From Amycolatopsis sacchari (GTDB lineage: Bacteria; Actinomycetota; Actinomycetes; Mycobacteriales; Pseudonocardiaceae): 64,000 nucleotides of DNA. Where the stretch lies: positions 62,001-126,000 of the forward strand of contig NZ_FORP01000001.1 of NCBI RefSeq assembly GCF_900114035.1, given 5' to 3'. Shown piece after piece: positions 45,948 to 55,487 of the stretch (position 1 is the stretch's first letter; the number at the start of each line of letters is the position of its first letter). The notes below the pieces were generated by a model. It had not been told where the DNA came from. It ran no database searches and saw only the letters and a list, made by a program, of their open reading frames with translations. The translations under genes and the position numbers were made by a program.

Positions 45948-46214
45948 TCAGCGCCGTGCCGCTCGCCGTCCGGCCCACGCCGCGAGCAGCAGCCCGCCGA
46001 GGACGACGAGCACGCACCCGGCCATCACCGGGACGTGCGGGCCCGCGCAGGACACGGAATCCGCCGTGCAGCTGCGGAACGGCCCGCCCTGTCCGCTGGA
46101 GTCGTACCGCTCCGACGCGAACGGGAACCCCAGCACCGCCGTCACGTGCACGGGCGCGAGCACCAGCGTCACGCCCACGGCGCCCGCCACCGCCCGCAAG
46201 ATCTTCCCCGCCAC
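45948..46214 (-). CDS. Small membrane protein
   Basis: About 88 residues with two hydrophobic segments (near 5-25 and 60-80) and an outside loop with two cysteines (RSCTADSVSC). I do not recognise a family. The start is uncertain: GTG 46214 is the best in-frame candidate, and a longer form reaching across the palindromic site at 46268 is less likely. It is divergent from the small HTH-like gene and may share its operator. Confidence 0.5.
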   Translation of the reverse strand: MAGKILRAVAGAVGVTLVLAPVHVTAVLGFPFASERYDSSGQGGPFRSCTADSVSCAGPHVPVMAGCVLVVLGGLLLAAWAGRRAARR

Positions 46215-46267
46215 ACCCGGGAAGACGTCCGGCGTCAGGAAGGGTTGTCCCTCCGCTCGCCCCTGAG

Positions 46268-46286
46268 GTGTATAACGCCCTATACT
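46268..46286. promoter_or_regulatory. Operator-like site 1 overlapping a -10
   Basis: GTGTATAACGCCCTATAC (46268-46285) has imperfect dyad symmetry (GTATA / TATAC). It overlaps TATACT (46281-46286), which ends 7 bases before the ATG of the small HTH-like gene. A 15-of-18 copy lies at the other end of that gene (46625-46642). On the minus strand TATACA could serve the divergent membrane-protein gene. Confidence 0.6.
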
Positions 46287-46293
46287 TCGGCGC

Positions 46294-46632
46294 ATGACCG
46301 AACCCTCCCGTCCGCACGCGCCCGTCACGGCCGCCGACGTACTGGCGTGGCTGGAGGAGACCGCCGAGGCCGTCGCGGACGGCCAGGTCAGCGCCGACGA
46401 GCTGATCACCGTCCTCGGCGAGCTGCGGCGCGCCTCCGCCGCGTGCGCCGACGCGTCGGACTGGGCCCTGCTCGCCGCGCGGGAGCAGGGCGCGAGCCTC
46501 CGGCAGATCGCGCCGGTGTTCGGCAAGGGCTACGTCCGGGCGCCCGCGGCGCGGCTGGAGAAGCTCCACCGCCAGGCGCTGTCGTCCCAGCAGTGGTTGG
46601 AAATCCTCCGGCAGCGCGCCGACGGTGTATAA
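46294..46632 (+). CDS. Small HTH-like protein of unknown family
   Basis: A 112-residue acidic protein. Residues about 20-55 are helical, and WALLAAREQGASLRQIAP followed by VFGKGYVRAPAARLEKL reads like a helix-turn-helix of the kind found in small actinobacterial DNA-binding proteins. TATACT ends 7 bases before the ATG and no Shine-Dalgarno is present. Near-identical 18-bp sites lie over its promoter and over its stop codon, so it may regulate itself and the downstream aldo/keto reductase. Function not established. Confidence 0.7.
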   Translation: MTEPSRPHAPVTAADVLAWLEETAEAVADGQVSADELITVLGELRRASAACADASDWALLAAREQGASLRQIAPVFGKGYVRAPAARLEKLHRQALSSQQWLEILRQRADGV

Positions 46633-46642
46633 CCACCTACAC
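46625..46642. promoter_or_regulatory. Operator-like site 2 before the aldo/keto reductase
   Basis: GTGTATAACCACCTACAC carries the inverted repeat GTGTA / TACAC. It contains TATAAC (46628-46633), a possible -10 for the aldo/keto reductase, overlaps the stop codon of the small HTH-like gene, and matches site 1 at 15 of 18 positions. Confidence 0.6.
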
Positions 46643-46703
46643 GGCGAGGCATAGAAACCGCTTATGCCCGCGCTGGTGCAGACCGGGAGGAAGGGGCAGG
46701 GCC

Positions 46704-47630
46704 CTGCGTATCGGACTCGGCTTGGCCGCACTGGGCCGGCCCGCGTACATCAACCTGGGCAGGGCCGAGGAACTGCCCGCCGAACGGGACGTCGAGACGA
46801 TGCGGCGCGCCACGCACGCCGTGCTCGACGCCGCCTACCAGGCCGGCATCCGCTGGATCGACGTCGCGCGGTCCTACGGCCGCGCGGAGGAGTTCCTGGC
46901 GAGCTGGCTCGGCCGCCGCGACCCCGGTGACCTGACCATCTCCAGCAAGTGGGGCTACACCTACGTCGGTGCCTGGCGGATGGACGCGGCGATGCACGAG
47001 GTGAAGGAGCACTCGGCGAGCAGCTTCTCCCGCCAGTGGTCGGAAAGCCGCTCACTGCTGGGGTCCGCGATCAACCTGTACCAGGTGCACTCGCTGACCC
47101 TGGACAGCCCGCTGTTCACCGACGAGGCGCTCCAGCGGGCGTTGTCCGCGCTCGGCGACGACGGCGTCCGCGTCGGCTTCTCCACCTCGGGACCGCGGCA
47201 GGGCGAGGTGATCCGCCGCGCCTTCGACCTGGAGATCGCGGGCAGGCCGATCTTCACCGCGGTGCAGTCCACCTGGAACGTGCTGGAACCGTCGGCGGGC
47301 CGCGCGCTGGCGGAGGCGCACGCGGCCGGGAACCTGGTGCTGGTCAAGGAAACCCTCGCCAACGGCAGGCTGGTCGTGGCGCCGCCGCCGGTGCTGGCGC
47401 GGATCGCCGCCCGGTACGGCGTGGGGCCCGACGCGGTGGCCGTCGCCGCGGTGCTGGCCCGGCCGTGGGCCGACGTCGTGCTCGTCGGGCCCGCCAGCAC
47501 CGCGCAGCTGGCATCGAACCTCGCGGCGGCGGAACTGAGTCTGGCCGAAGGGGAACTGCGGGCACTCGCTACGCTCGCCGAGCAGCCGGGGGAGTACTGG
47601 GGACGGAGATCCTCTTTGCATTGGCGCTGA
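46704..47630 (+). CDS. Aldo/keto reductase
   Basis: A 308-residue aldo/keto reductase. GIRWIDVARSYGRAEEFL supplies the catalytic Asp and Tyr, ISSKWGYTYVG the Lys and NLYQVHSLT the His. The end resembles D-threo-aldose or galactose dehydrogenase-like members. The conserved start M+IGLGLAALGRPAYINLG is present, but the first codon in that position is CTG (46704), with GGAGGAAGGGG 7 bases upstream; the next usable start, TTG 46722, would remove conserved residues. It follows operator-like site 2. Confidence 0.85.
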   Translation: MRIGLGLAALGRPAYINLGRAEELPAERDVETMRRATHAVLDAAYQAGIRWIDVARSYGRAEEFLASWLGRRDPGDLTISSKWGYTYVGAWRMDAAMHEVKEHSASSFSRQWSESRSLLGSAINLYQVHSLTLDSPLFTDEALQRALSALGDDGVRVGFSTSGPRQGEVIRRAFDLEIAGRPIFTAVQSTWNVLEPSAGRALAEAHAAGNLVLVKETLANGRLVVAPPPVLARIAARYGVGPDAVAVAAVLARPWADVVLVGPASTAQLASNLAAAELSLAEGELRALATLAEQPGEYWGRRSSLHWR

Positions 47631-47683
47631 ACACTTCCGCTACTCTCGGCGCCCCAGCGACGGATTCGAAGGGGAACGACACG

Positions 47684-48313
47684 GTGCGTCACGGACGGGT
47701 AGTGGTCCTGAGCGCGGTGCTGCTGACCGGCCTGACCGGTTGCGCCGACCGCCCCAACGACCTCGAGACCTACTACGACAGGCCAGGGAACGCGGTCACC
47801 ACGACCACGTCGCCGTCCTCGCCCGCGCCGAGCGTGTCCGCGGACCCCGCGGCGGCCGCGTCGAGCAGCGCACGCCAGGCGATCGCCGGCGACGTCGCGG
47901 CGGCCGTGCTGACCAAGGAGGACCTGGCGCAGGAGGGCGTGCACGCGGCGGCGGAGCGCGCCGAGAACGGCGCGTGCTTCGACGCGGTGCCCGCGGGCGA
48001 TCCCCGTGGTGCCAGCTGGACCTACGCCAGCGGCGCGACGTTGACGCAGCAGGTCACGGGGTACCTCGACGAGCTGGCGACCGATGTGCTGTCCCGGGTG
48101 CAGTGCGACGGGCAGAAGCTGACCGTGGCGCTGCCCGCCGGTGCGCAGGCGGTGCGGGGCTGGTGCGCGAGCGGCACCTGCACGGTGCTGCTCGCCAGCG
48201 GGCACGTGTTGTCGGGCCTGCAGGTCAAGGCGGCGACGACCGCCAAGGCGTCGGAGGCCGTGAAGGGCCTGGCGCCGCTGGCGGCGGGCAAGCTGCCCTC
48301 CGCTCAGGGGTAG
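47684..48313 (+). CDS. Putative lipoprotein
   Basis: A 209-residue exported protein. VRHGRVVVLSAVLLTGLTGC is a type II signal peptide with lipobox LTGC, so the mature protein should be anchored by a lipidated Cys20. A Thr/Ser/Pro linker precedes a domain with four cysteines (GACF, VQC, GWC, GTC). No catalytic motif is seen. It sits between arc and dop, where M. tuberculosis has the lipoprotein gene lppK. The GTG start has AAGGGGAA upstream. It overlaps the convergent Nudix gene by 10 bases. Confidence 0.82.
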   Translation: MRHGRVVVLSAVLLTGLTGCADRPNDLETYYDRPGNAVTTTTSPSSPAPSVSADPAAAASSSARQAIAGDVAAAVLTKEDLAQEGVHAAAERAENGACFDAVPAGDPRGASWTYASGATLTQQVTGYLDELATDVLSRVQCDGQKLTVALPAGAQAVRGWCASGTCTVLLASGHVLSGLQVKAATTAKASEAVKGLAPLAAGKLPSAQG

Positions 48314-48813
48314 TACCGGCGGAACCACTCCAGGATTCCCCGCCGCCCGTCGGGGATCAGCGGGCTTTCCGGGTCCTGCGCCCATTTCCGCAGTTCCGCC
48401 AGCGGCAGCCAGTGGCCGTCGACGATCTCCTCGGGCTGGTGCGTGACCGGGCCGTCCCAGAGGACTTCGAAGCAGAAGTTGTGGCAGCGGTGGGGCGGCT
48501 GCTCGAAGACGTGCGTGAACAGCGGCGTCAGCGGGACGTCCCGCACCCCCAGTTCCTCGGCCAGCTCCCGGAAAGCGCATTCTCGCGGCGTCTCCCCGGC
48601 CGCGACGACACCGCCCGCCCAGCAGTCCCACAGCCCGCCGAACACGTCCTTGTCCGGTGAGCGGCGGTGCACGTAGACGCTTCCGCCGTCGCCCGAGCGC
48701 ACCAGCACCTCGCCCGCCGCGTGCCACAGCCCGCGCGCCCGCATCTCCGCCCTCGTCGCGCTGCTCGCGACCCCGCCCCGCTCGTCGTAGACCGCGACCA
48801 GTTCTTCCCGCAC
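48304..48813 (-). CDS. Nudix hydrolase
   Basis: A 169-residue Nudix protein. The box reads GGVVAAGETPRECAFRELAE then ELGV, fitting GX5EX7REUXEEXGU. An isopentenyl-diphosphate-isomerase-like amino half (VAVYDERGGVASSATRAEMRARGLWHAAGEV) suggests the YfcD-type subgroup, whose substrate is unknown. The GTG start at 48813 is supported by the family; TAGAGT lies 8 bases upstream. It is convergent with the lipoprotein and divergent from dop. Confidence 0.87.
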   Translation of the reverse strand: MREELVAVYDERGGVASSATRAEMRARGLWHAAGEVLVRSGDGGSVYVHRRSPDKDVFGGLWDCWAGGVVAAGETPRECAFRELAEELGVRDVPLTPLFTHVFEQPPHRCHNFCFEVLWDGPVTHQPEEIVDGHWLPLAELRKWAQDPESPLIPDGRRGILEWFRRYYP

Positions 48814-48903
48814 AGGCCCGGACTCTACGACGGGCGAGTGGTTTACCACCCCGCAACCAGGAGGCCGCTCACCCGCCGTCGCCGGGACCCGTAGGCTTGG
48901 CAC

Positions 48904-50406
48904 ATGCGGCGGATCATGGGAACCGAGGTCGAGTACGGCATCGCGGTGCCGGGCGACGCGACCGCGAACCCGGTGCTCACCTCCACACAGGTGGTGCTGG
49001 CGTACGCGGCGGCGGCCGACATCCCCCGGGCGCGGCGCGCGAGATGGGACTACGAGGTCGAGTCCCCGCTGCGCGACGCCCGCGGCTTCGACCTCGCCGG
49101 ACCGGGCGGGCCCGGTCACGACCCCGACGTCGAGGACCTCGGCGCGGCCAACGTCATCCTCACCAACGGCGCCCGGCTCTACGTCGACCACGCGCACCCC
49201 GAGTACTCCGCGCCCGAGGTCACGAACGCGCGCGACGCGGTGATCTGGGACAAGGCGGGCGAGCGGGTCATGGAGGAGGCGGCGCGCAAGGCCGCGACCG
49301 TGCCGGGCCAGCCGCCGCTGCAGCTGTACAAGAACAACGTCGACGGCAAGGGCGCCAGCTACGGCACCCACGAGAACTACCTGATGAACCGGTCGACGCC
49401 GTTCACGTCGGTCATCGCGGGGCTCACCCCGTTCTTCGCCTCGCGCCAGGTGGTCACCGGCTCCGGCCGCGTCGGCATCGGCCCGCAGGGCGAAGAGGCC
49501 GGGTTCCAGCTGTCGCAGCGCTCGGACTACATCGAGGTCGAGGTCGGCCTGGAGACCACGCTCAAGCGCGGCATCATCAACACGCGCGACGAGCCGCACG
49601 CCGACGCGGACAAGTACCGCAGGCTGCACGTCATCATCGGGGACGCGAACCTGGCCGAGTACTCCACGTTCCTCAAGGTCGGCACCACCGCACTCGTGCT
49701 GGACATGATCGAGGCCGGGCAGCGGTTCGACGACCTCAAGCTCGACGAGCCGGTCCGCGCGGTGCACCAGATCAGCCACGACCCGACGCTGAAGACGAAG
49801 GTCGGGCTGGCCGGCGGCAAGAAGTACACCGGGCTGGAGATCCAGTTCGCCTACCACGAGCTGGCCGCGGCGCACCTGGAGCGCGAGGGCGGTGACGAGC
49901 AGTCCAAGGAGGTCCTGCGGGTCTGGGGCGAGGTGCTGGACGCGCTGGCCCGCGACCCGCAGGAGTGCGCCGACCGGCTCGACTGGCCGGCCAAGCTGCG
50001 CCTGCTGGAGGGCTACCGCCAGCGCGACCAGCTGAACTGGGGCGCCCCGCGGCTGCACCTGGTCGACCTGCAGTACTCCGACGTGCGGCTGGACAAGGGC
50101 CTGTACAACCGCCTCGTGACGCGCGGCTCGATGAAGCGGCTGGTCACCGAGGAGGAGGTCCGGCACGCGATCACGAACCCGCCGGAGGACACCCGCGCCT
50201 ACTTCCGCGGGCGCACGCTGGAGAAGTACGCGAGCTCCATCGCGGCCGCCTCGTGGGATTCGGTGATCTTCGACGTGGGCAGGGAGTCGCTCGTGCGGAT
50301 CCCCACCCTGGAACCGCTGCGCGGGACGAAAGCGCACGTCGGAGCGCTGCTGGAGGCGTCGGCGACGGCGGAGGAACTGGTCGAGGCGCTCACCGGCAGC
50401 GACTGA
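48904..50406 (+). CDS. dop: Depupylase / Pup deamidase
   Basis: A 500-residue Dop of the carboxylate-amine ligase fold. The start [17 protein letters not shown] contains the ATP/metal Glu residues, and Asp95 in [14 protein letters not shown] matches the catalytic Asp of M. tuberculosis Dop. The extra Dop loop (about residues 42-80) absent from PafA is present. It removes Pup from proteins, and in other species converts Pup-Gln to Pup-Glu. TAGGCT ends 6 bases before the ATG, so a leaderless message is likely. Confidence 0.97.
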   Translation: MRRIMGTEVEYGIAVPGDATANPVLTSTQVVLAYAAAADIPRARRARWDYEVESPLRDARGFDLAGPGGPGHDPDVEDLGAANVILTNGARLYVDHAHPEYSAPEVTNARDAVIWDKAGERVMEEAARKAATVPGQPPLQLYKNNVDGKGASYGTHENYLMNRSTPFTSVIAGLTPFFASRQVVTGSGRVGIGPQGEEAGFQLSQRSDYIEVEVGLETTLKRGIINTRDEPHADADKYRRLHVIIGDANLAEYSTFLKVGTTALVLDMIEAGQRFDDLKLDEPVRAVHQISHDPTLKTKVGLAGGKKYTGLEIQFAYHELAAAHLEREGGDEQSKEVLRVWGEVLDALARDPQECADRLDWPAKLRLLEGYRQRDQLNWGAPRLHLVDLQYSDVRLDKGLYNRLVTRGSMKRLVTEEEVRHAITNPPEDTRAYFRGRTLEKYASSIAAASWDSVIFDVGRESLVRIPTLEPLRGTKAHVGALLEASATAEELVEALTGSD

Positions 50407-50490
50407 CGGGTGCCAAGCCGTGTCCTGGCGCATCCCCCGATTGTCGTTCCCACTGGGTAGTCTGGAACCAACAGCTCACCGGGAGGCGAG

Positions 50491-50685
50491 ATGGCTCAGG
50501 AAAAGATCGAAAAGCACGGCGGCGGCGACTCCGACGAGGAACTCGAGGGCGGTGCCCCGGCAGGCCAGGAGCGCCGGGAGAAGCTCGGCGAGGACGTCGA
50601 CACGATCCTGGACGAGATCGACGACGTGCTCGAGGAGAACGCCGAGGACTTCGTGCGCGCCTACGTGCAGAAGGGCGGCGAGTAA
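50491..50685 (+). CDS. pup: Prokaryotic ubiquitin-like protein Pup
   Basis: A 64-residue Pup. It is rich in Glu, Asp, Lys and Gly with the conserved helical core DTILDEIDDVLEENAEDFVR and end YVQKGGE. The last residue is Glu, not the more familiar Gln, so it can be ligated to lysines by PafA without deamidation. GGGAGG precedes the ATG, and TAGTCT at 50458-50463 may be the -10 of a short-leader promoter. It heads the pup-prcB-prcA operon. Confidence 0.97.
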   Translation: MAQEKIEKHGGGDSDEELEGGAPAGQERREKLGEDVDTILDEIDDVLEENAEDFVRAYVQKGGE

Positions 50686-50762
50686 CCGCTCCCGCCCGGG
50701 CCACTAGGCTCACCGCACCCGTTTGCCCCACTGACCTACGTTGATGGGAATCACGAGCACGC

Positions 50763-51614
50763 ATGGACAACACCTCGGGCTCCTCGCTGCCCGCAGCCTA
50801 TTTCTCGACCACGACCTCGTCGTTCGCCGAGTTCCTCAAGTCGCAGGCGCCTGACCTGCTGCCGTGGCACCGGCAGGCGCCGGGGGCGGCTGCGCACGAG
50901 GTGGACGCGCCGCACGGCACCACGATCGTCGCGGTGGCGTTCTCCGGTGGCGTGCTGATCGCGGGTGACCGGCGGGCGACGTCGGGCAACCTGATCGCGT
51001 CGCGCGACATGGACAAGATCGCCGTGACCGACGAGTACTCGGCGGTCGGGATCGCGGGTACCGCGGGGCTCGCGATCGAGATGATCCGGCTCTACGCCGT
51101 CGAGCTGGCGCACTACGAGAAGATCGAGGGCGTCCCGCTGTCGCTGGACGGCAAGACGAACAAGCTCGCCACGATGGTCAAGGGCAACCTGGACGCGGCG
51201 ATGGCGGGCCTGGCGGTGCTGCCGCTGTTCGTCGGCTACGACATCGAGGCCGACGACCCCAAGCGCGCCGGCCGGATCGTGTCCTACGACGTGGCGGGCG
51301 GCCGGTACGAGGAGCGGGCGGGCTACCACGCGATCGGCTCCGGCTCGCTGTTCGCGAAGTCGGCGCTGAAGAAGCTCTACGACCCCGAGGCCTCGGAGGA
51401 GGCCGCCGTGCGCACGGCGGTCGAGGCGCTCTACGACGCGGCGGACGACGACACGGCCACCGGCGGCCCCGACCTGGTGCGCCGGATCTTCCCGACGGTC
51501 ATCACGGTCACCGCGGAGCGCGGTGCCGAGCACCTGCCCGCCGACCAGGCCGCGGCCGTCGCGGAGGCGGTCGTCGAGGGCCGCCGCGAGCAGGCCGCCT
51601 CGGGCCGCAGCTGA
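50763..51614 (+). CDS. prcB: Proteasome beta subunit
   Basis: A 283-residue catalytic subunit. A 52-residue propeptide ends DAPHG, and autocleavage would expose Thr53 ([21 protein letters not shown]), whose partners Asp and Lys are in AGDRRAT and MDKI. Two rings of seven form the inner chamber of the 20S core. It lies 77 bases after pup and 55 bases before prcA, all in the same direction. Confidence 0.97.
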   Translation: MDNTSGSSLPAAYFSTTTSSFAEFLKSQAPDLLPWHRQAPGAAAHEVDAPHGTTIVAVAFSGGVLIAGDRRATSGNLIASRDMDKIAVTDEYSAVGIAGTAGLAIEMIRLYAVELAHYEKIEGVPLSLDGKTNKLATMVKGNLDAAMAGLAVLPLFVGYDIEADDPKRAGRIVSYDVAGGRYEERAGYHAIGSGSLFAKSALKKLYDPEASEEAAVRTAVEALYDAADDDTATGGPDLVRRIFPTVITVTAERGAEHLPADQAAAVAEAVVEGRREQAASGRS

Positions 51615-51669
51615 GCGGCGCCCCACCCCCGAACCCCCTTTCCGACCAGAGCACTTTGGAGCCGTCACC

Positions 51670-52431
51670 GTGACGATGCCGCTGTACGCCTCTCCCGAGC
51701 AGTTGATGCGCGAGCGCTCGGAGCTCGCCCGCAAGGGCATCGCGCGCGGGCGCAGTGTCGTCGTGCTCAAGTACCGCAACGGTGTGCTGTTCGTCGCCGA
51801 GAACCCGTCGACGACGCTGCACAAGTTCTCCGAGATCTACGACCGCATCGGCTTCGCGGCGGTCGGCCGGTACAGCGAGTTCGAGAACCTGCGGGTCGCG
51901 GGCATCCGGCACGCCGACCTCAAGGGCTACCAGTACGACCGGCGGGACGTCAGCGCACGGGCGCTGGCCAACGCGTACGCGGCCACGCTGGGCAGCATCT
52001 TCACCGAGCAGCTCAAGCCGTACGAGGTGGAGATCTGCGTCGCGGAGGTCGGCGCCACGTCGGCGGAGGACCAGCTGTTCCGGCTGACCTACGACGGGTC
52101 GATCTTCGACGAGCCGCAGTTCGTGGTGATGGGCGGGCAGACCGAGCCCATCGTCACCAAGCTCAAGGAGGGCTTCGAGGAGGACGCCGAGCTGGAGCAG
52201 GCGCTGCCGATGGCGGTGCGCACGCTGCGCTCGACCTCCCCGAACAACGGCGAGAGCGAGCCGGTCAAGCTCGAGGTCGCCGTGCTGGACCGCAACCGGC
52301 CGCGCCGCGCGTTCCGCCGCATCACCGGTGCCGCGCTCGACGCGCTGCTGCCGGAGCCCGAGCCCGCCGCGGACGGTGACGAGCCCGCCGAGGGTGGCGA
52401 GCAGTCGCAGAACGGGGAAACCGCGGGCTGA
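51670..52431 (+). CDS. prcA: Proteasome alpha subunit
   Basis: A 253-residue outer-ring subunit. [26 protein letters not shown] is the amino-terminal gate and first helix, with FVAENPS and [12 protein letters not shown] as in M. tuberculosis PrcA. The acidic tail is variable. GTG 51670 was chosen because GGAG is 8 bases upstream; ATG 51676 would shorten it by two residues, which matters because the gate is at the end. A GC hairpin follows the gene. Confidence 0.96.
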   Translation: MTMPLYASPEQLMRERSELARKGIARGRSVVVLKYRNGVLFVAENPSTTLHKFSEIYDRIGFAAVGRYSEFENLRVAGIRHADLKGYQYDRRDVSARALANAYAATLGSIFTEQLKPYEVEICVAEVGATSAEDQLFRLTYDGSIFDEPQFVVMGGQTEPIVTKLKEGFEEDAELEQALPMAVRTLRSTSPNNGESEPVKLEVAVLDRNRPRRAFRRITGAALDALLPEPEPAADGDEPAEGGEQSQNGETAG

Positions 52432-52446
52432 CGCGAGACCACGGGC

Positions 52447-52483
52447 GGGACGCCGGCTCCGGGGGCACCGGGGCCGGCGTCCC
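52447..52483 (+). terminator. Hairpin after prcA
   Basis: GGGACGCCGGC at 52447-52457 pairs perfectly with GCCGGCGTCCC at 52473-52483. It lies 15 bases after the prcA stop and upstream of pafA, which appears to have its own leaderless promoter. There is no T tract. Confidence 0.72.
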
Positions 52484-52588
52484 GTTGCGCGGGAAAACCC
52501 GGGCCGCGGTAGGGAATTTTCCGGTTCCGGGTGTGTCGCCGCCCGAACGGCGCTCCGCGACTGGGCCGAAAGCGCCTAGCATTGAGAG

Positions 52589-53947
52589 ATGCAGCGGCGG
52601 ATTTTTGGCATCGAGACCGAGTTCGGGGTCACGTGCACCTTCCACGGCCAGCGCCGGCTCTCGCCGGACGAGGTCGCCCGGTACCTGTTCCGGCGGGTCG
52701 TCTCCTGGGGGCGCTCGTCCAACGTGTTCCTGTCCAACGGCTCCCGGCTCTACCTGGACGTGGGCTCGCACCCCGAGTACGCGACGGCCGAGTGCGACGA
52801 CCTGGTGCAGCTGGTCACCCACGACAAGGCCGGGGAGCGCATCCTCGAGGACCTGCTCGTGGACGCCGAGCGGCGGCTGGCCGACGAGGGCATCGGCGGC
52901 GACATCTTCCTGTTCAAGAACAACACCGACTCCGCGGGCAACTCCTACGGCTGCCACGAGAACTACCTGGTGACGCGTGCCGGCGAGTTCTCGCGGATCG
53001 CGGACGTGCTGCTGCCCTTTCTCGTGACCCGGCAGCTGATCTGCGGGGCCGGGAAGGTCCTGCAGACCCCGCGTGGCGCGGTGTACTGCCTGTCGCAGCG
53101 CGCCGAGCACATCTGGGAGGGCGTCTCCAGCGCCACCACCCGGTCGCGGCCCATCATCAACACCCGTGACGAGCCGCACGCCGACGCCGAGCGCTACCGG
53201 CGCCTGCACGTCATCGTGGGCGACTCGAACATGGCCGAGCCGACGACCCTGCTCAAGATCGGCACCGCGCACCTGGTGCTGGAGATGATCGAGCAGGGCG
53301 TGCAGTTCCGGGACTTCACGCTGGACAACCCGATCCGCGCGATCCGGGAGATCAGCCACGACCTGACCGGGCGGCGCCCGGTGCGGCTGGCGGGCGGCCG
53401 GGAGGCCTCGGCGCTGGACATCCAGCGCGAGTACTACGGCAGGGCCGTGCAGCACGTGCAGGCCAACGACTCCGGGCCGGTCGCGCGGCGCGTGATCGAG
53501 CTGTGGGGCCGGGCGCTGGACGCCGTCGAGCAGCAGGACTTCTCCAAGATCGACACCGAGATCGACTGGGCGATCAAGCACCGGCTGGTGGAGCGGTACC
53601 GGGCCAAGCACGACCTGGACCTGTCCAGCCCGCGGGTGGCGCAGCTCGACCTGGCCTACCACGACATCCGGCGTGGTCGCGGCCTGTTCGACCTGCTCCA
53701 GCGCAAGGGCCTGGTGCGGCGCATCACCGACGACGGGGAGATCGAGCTCGCGAAGGACACCCCGCCGCAGACCACGCGGGCCAAGCTGCGGGGCGACTTC
53801 ATCGCCGCCGCGCAGGCCGCGGGCCGCGACTTCACGGTCGACTGGGTGCACCTCAAGCTCAACGACCAGGCGCAGCGCACCGTGCTGTGCAAGGACCCGT
53901 TCCGCGCCGTGGACGAGCGCGTCGACCGGCTGATCAGCTCGCTGTGA
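52589..53947 (+). CDS. pafA: Pup-protein ligase
   Basis: A 452-residue ligase that phosphorylates the terminal Glu of Pup and forms an isopeptide bond to substrate lysines. [20 protein letters not shown] has the ATP/metal residues, and Asp57 in [11 protein letters not shown] is the catalytic base. It is nearly collinear by eye with M. tuberculosis PafA. TAGCAT ends 6 bases before the ATG. Its stop overlaps the next gene (GTGA). Confidence 0.97.
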   Translation: MQRRIFGIETEFGVTCTFHGQRRLSPDEVARYLFRRVVSWGRSSNVFLSNGSRLYLDVGSHPEYATAECDDLVQLVTHDKAGERILEDLLVDAERRLADEGIGGDIFLFKNNTDSAGNSYGCHENYLVTRAGEFSRIADVLLPFLVTRQLICGAGKVLQTPRGAVYCLSQRAEHIWEGVSSATTRSRPIINTRDEPHADAERYRRLHVIVGDSNMAEPTTLLKIGTAHLVLEMIEQGVQFRDFTLDNPIRAIREISHDLTGRRPVRLAGGREASALDIQREYYGRAVQHVQANDSGPVARRVIELWGRALDAVEQQDFSKIDTEIDWAIKHRLVERYRAKHDLDLSSPRVAQLDLAYHDIRRGRGLFDLLQRKGLVRRITDDGEIELAKDTPPQTTRAKLRGDFIAAAQAAGRDFTVDWVHLKLNDQAQRTVLCKDPFRAVDERVDRLISSL

Positions 53948-54729
53948 CGACGGTCGAGGTGGACCGGTTCGCCGCCGCGTGGCGCGAGTGGCACCGGGAC
54001 CGGGAAAGCGTGCTCGCCGAGCCGCACGGGTGGCTGTCCATCACCGGATTGCACTGGCTGACGGACAGTCCCCAGCGGTTCGACGGGGTGCCGGGGCAGT
54101 GGCACGAGGAGGACGGCGCGGCCGTCGTCACCGTCTCGCCCGGCGAGGAGCTGGCGGTGGCGGGCACCGAGCGGTTCGAGCTGGTCAACAGCGGGCCGGG
54201 GCACCTGATCGACGCCGGGGAGCGCAAGATCGAGGTCGCCCGCCGGGGCGGGTACGTGGTCCGCGTGCACGACCCGGCGAGCCCGGCGCGGGCGGCGTTC
54301 CGGGGCGTGCCCGCATACGAGCCCGATCCGGCGTGGGTGGTGGAGGGTGTGTTCGAGCCCTTCGACGAGCCGCGCCCGGTGACGGTCGGCGCGGTCGTCG
54401 AGGGCCTGTCGCACGTTTACACCTCGCCCGGGGTGCTGCGCTTCGAGCACGACGGCGCGACGCACCGGCTGACGGCGTTCAACGGCAAGGGCGGCAACGG
54501 GTTCTCGGTGCTGTTCACGGACGGGACGAGCGGCGTGACGACGTACGCGGCGAACCGCAGCCTGGCCGTCGCGGCGCCGGACGAGCAGGGGCGGGTGGTG
54601 CTGGACTTCAACCGCGCGGTGAACCTGCCGTGCGCGTTCATCCAGTTCGCCACGTGCCCCCTGCCCCCGCCGGGCAACCACCTCCCGTTCGAGGTGACGG
54701 CGGGGGAGAAGATCCTCTACAGCTCCTGA
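53944..54729 (+). CDS. DUF1684-family protein
   Basis: A 261-residue protein of the DUF1684 group, whose role is unknown. Typical segments are [20 protein letters not shown], then [39 protein letters not shown], and the end with [27 protein letters not shown]. There is no signal peptide. Translation is coupled to pafA by GTGA. It overlaps the convergent SDR gene by 13 bases. Confidence 0.88.
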   Translation: MTTVEVDRFAAAWREWHRDRESVLAEPHGWLSITGLHWLTDSPQRFDGVPGQWHEEDGAAVVTVSPGEELAVAGTERFELVNSGPGHLIDAGERKIEVARRGGYVVRVHDPASPARAAFRGVPAYEPDPAWVVEGVFEPFDEPRPVTVGAVVEGLSHVYTSPGVLRFEHDGATHRLTAFNGKGGNGFSVLFTDGTSGVTTYAANRSLAVAAPDEQGRVVLDFNRAVNLPCAFIQFATCPLPPPGNHLPFEVTAGEKILYSS

Positions 54730-55415
54730 CCGGTGGGTCGCAGGACGATCTCGTTCACGTCCACCGCAGGGGGCTGGTCGAGGGCGTAGCAGACGGCGCG
54801 GGCGACGTCGTCGGGGTCAAGCATGGGCTTGCGGCGCATCTCCTCGTAGATCAGGTCCGTTTCGACGATGCCTGGCTGGAGGAGGGTGACCCGCACGCCC
54901 GTGCCGACCGCCTCCTCGCGGATCGAGCCCGCGAGACCCGTGACGGCCCACTTCGTCGCCGAGTACAGGTTCGCGCGGCGGACGTGCCGTCCCGCCACGG
55001 AACCGGTCAGGACGAGGTGGCCGCGGGTGCGGGCGAGTGCGGGCAGCGCCGCGCGGGCCGTGATCGCCGCGCCGTAGACGTTCGTCAGCACCATGTCGCG
55101 CCACTGCTCGGGGTCCGTGCCCCCGTTGCCGAAGAACGACACCGGCACCATCTGCCCGGCGTTGGCGAACGCCGCGTCCAGCCGCCCGAAGCGGTCCTCG
55201 GCCGCCGCCACCGCGGCCGAGATCTGGCTCCACTCGGCCACATCCGCCGCCACGGCCAGCGCGCGGTCCTCGCCCAGCTCGGCGACCAGCGGCGCCAGGC
55301 TCTCCCGCGAGCGGGCCACCAGCACCACGCGCCAGCCCGCCCCCGCCGCGCGGCGGGCCGTCGCCGCGCCCAGGCCCCGTGACGCTCCGGTAATCAGAAG
55401 CACTCGTTCGGTCAT
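54717..55415 (-). CDS. Short-chain dehydrogenase/reductase
   Basis: A 232-residue SDR. ITGASRGLGAA binds the nucleotide, NAGQMVPVS is the structural motif, and TGSVAG with LYSATKWAVTG give Ser, Tyr and Lys. The end is typical of YdfG/serine-dehydrogenase-like SDRs of unknown substrate. No Shine-Dalgarno is seen; TAAATT lies 8 bases before the ATG. It is divergent from pafB. Confidence 0.9.
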   Translation of the reverse strand: MTERVLLITGASRGLGAATARRAAGAGWRVVLVARSRESLAPLVAELGEDRALAVAADVAEWSQISAAVAAAEDRFGRLDAAFANAGQMVPVSFFGNGGTDPEQWRDMVLTNVYGAAITARAALPALARTRGHLVLTGSVAGRHVRRANLYSATKWAVTGLAGSIREEAVGTGVRVTLLQPGIVETDLIYEEMRRKPMLDPDDVARAVCYALDQPPAVDVNEIVLRPTGQEL

Positions 55416-55487
55416 GGGTTCGAAATTTACGGCGTGTAATAGCGGGACCTCCGGGAGGGGTTCGCGGATCCGAGCTACTGTGTTCGC

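Noticed and set aside
46664-46930. ATG-started frame near the aldo/keto reductase start
   Set aside because: It is out of frame with the reductase and has shadow composition. The CTG start with a strong Shine-Dalgarno fits better.
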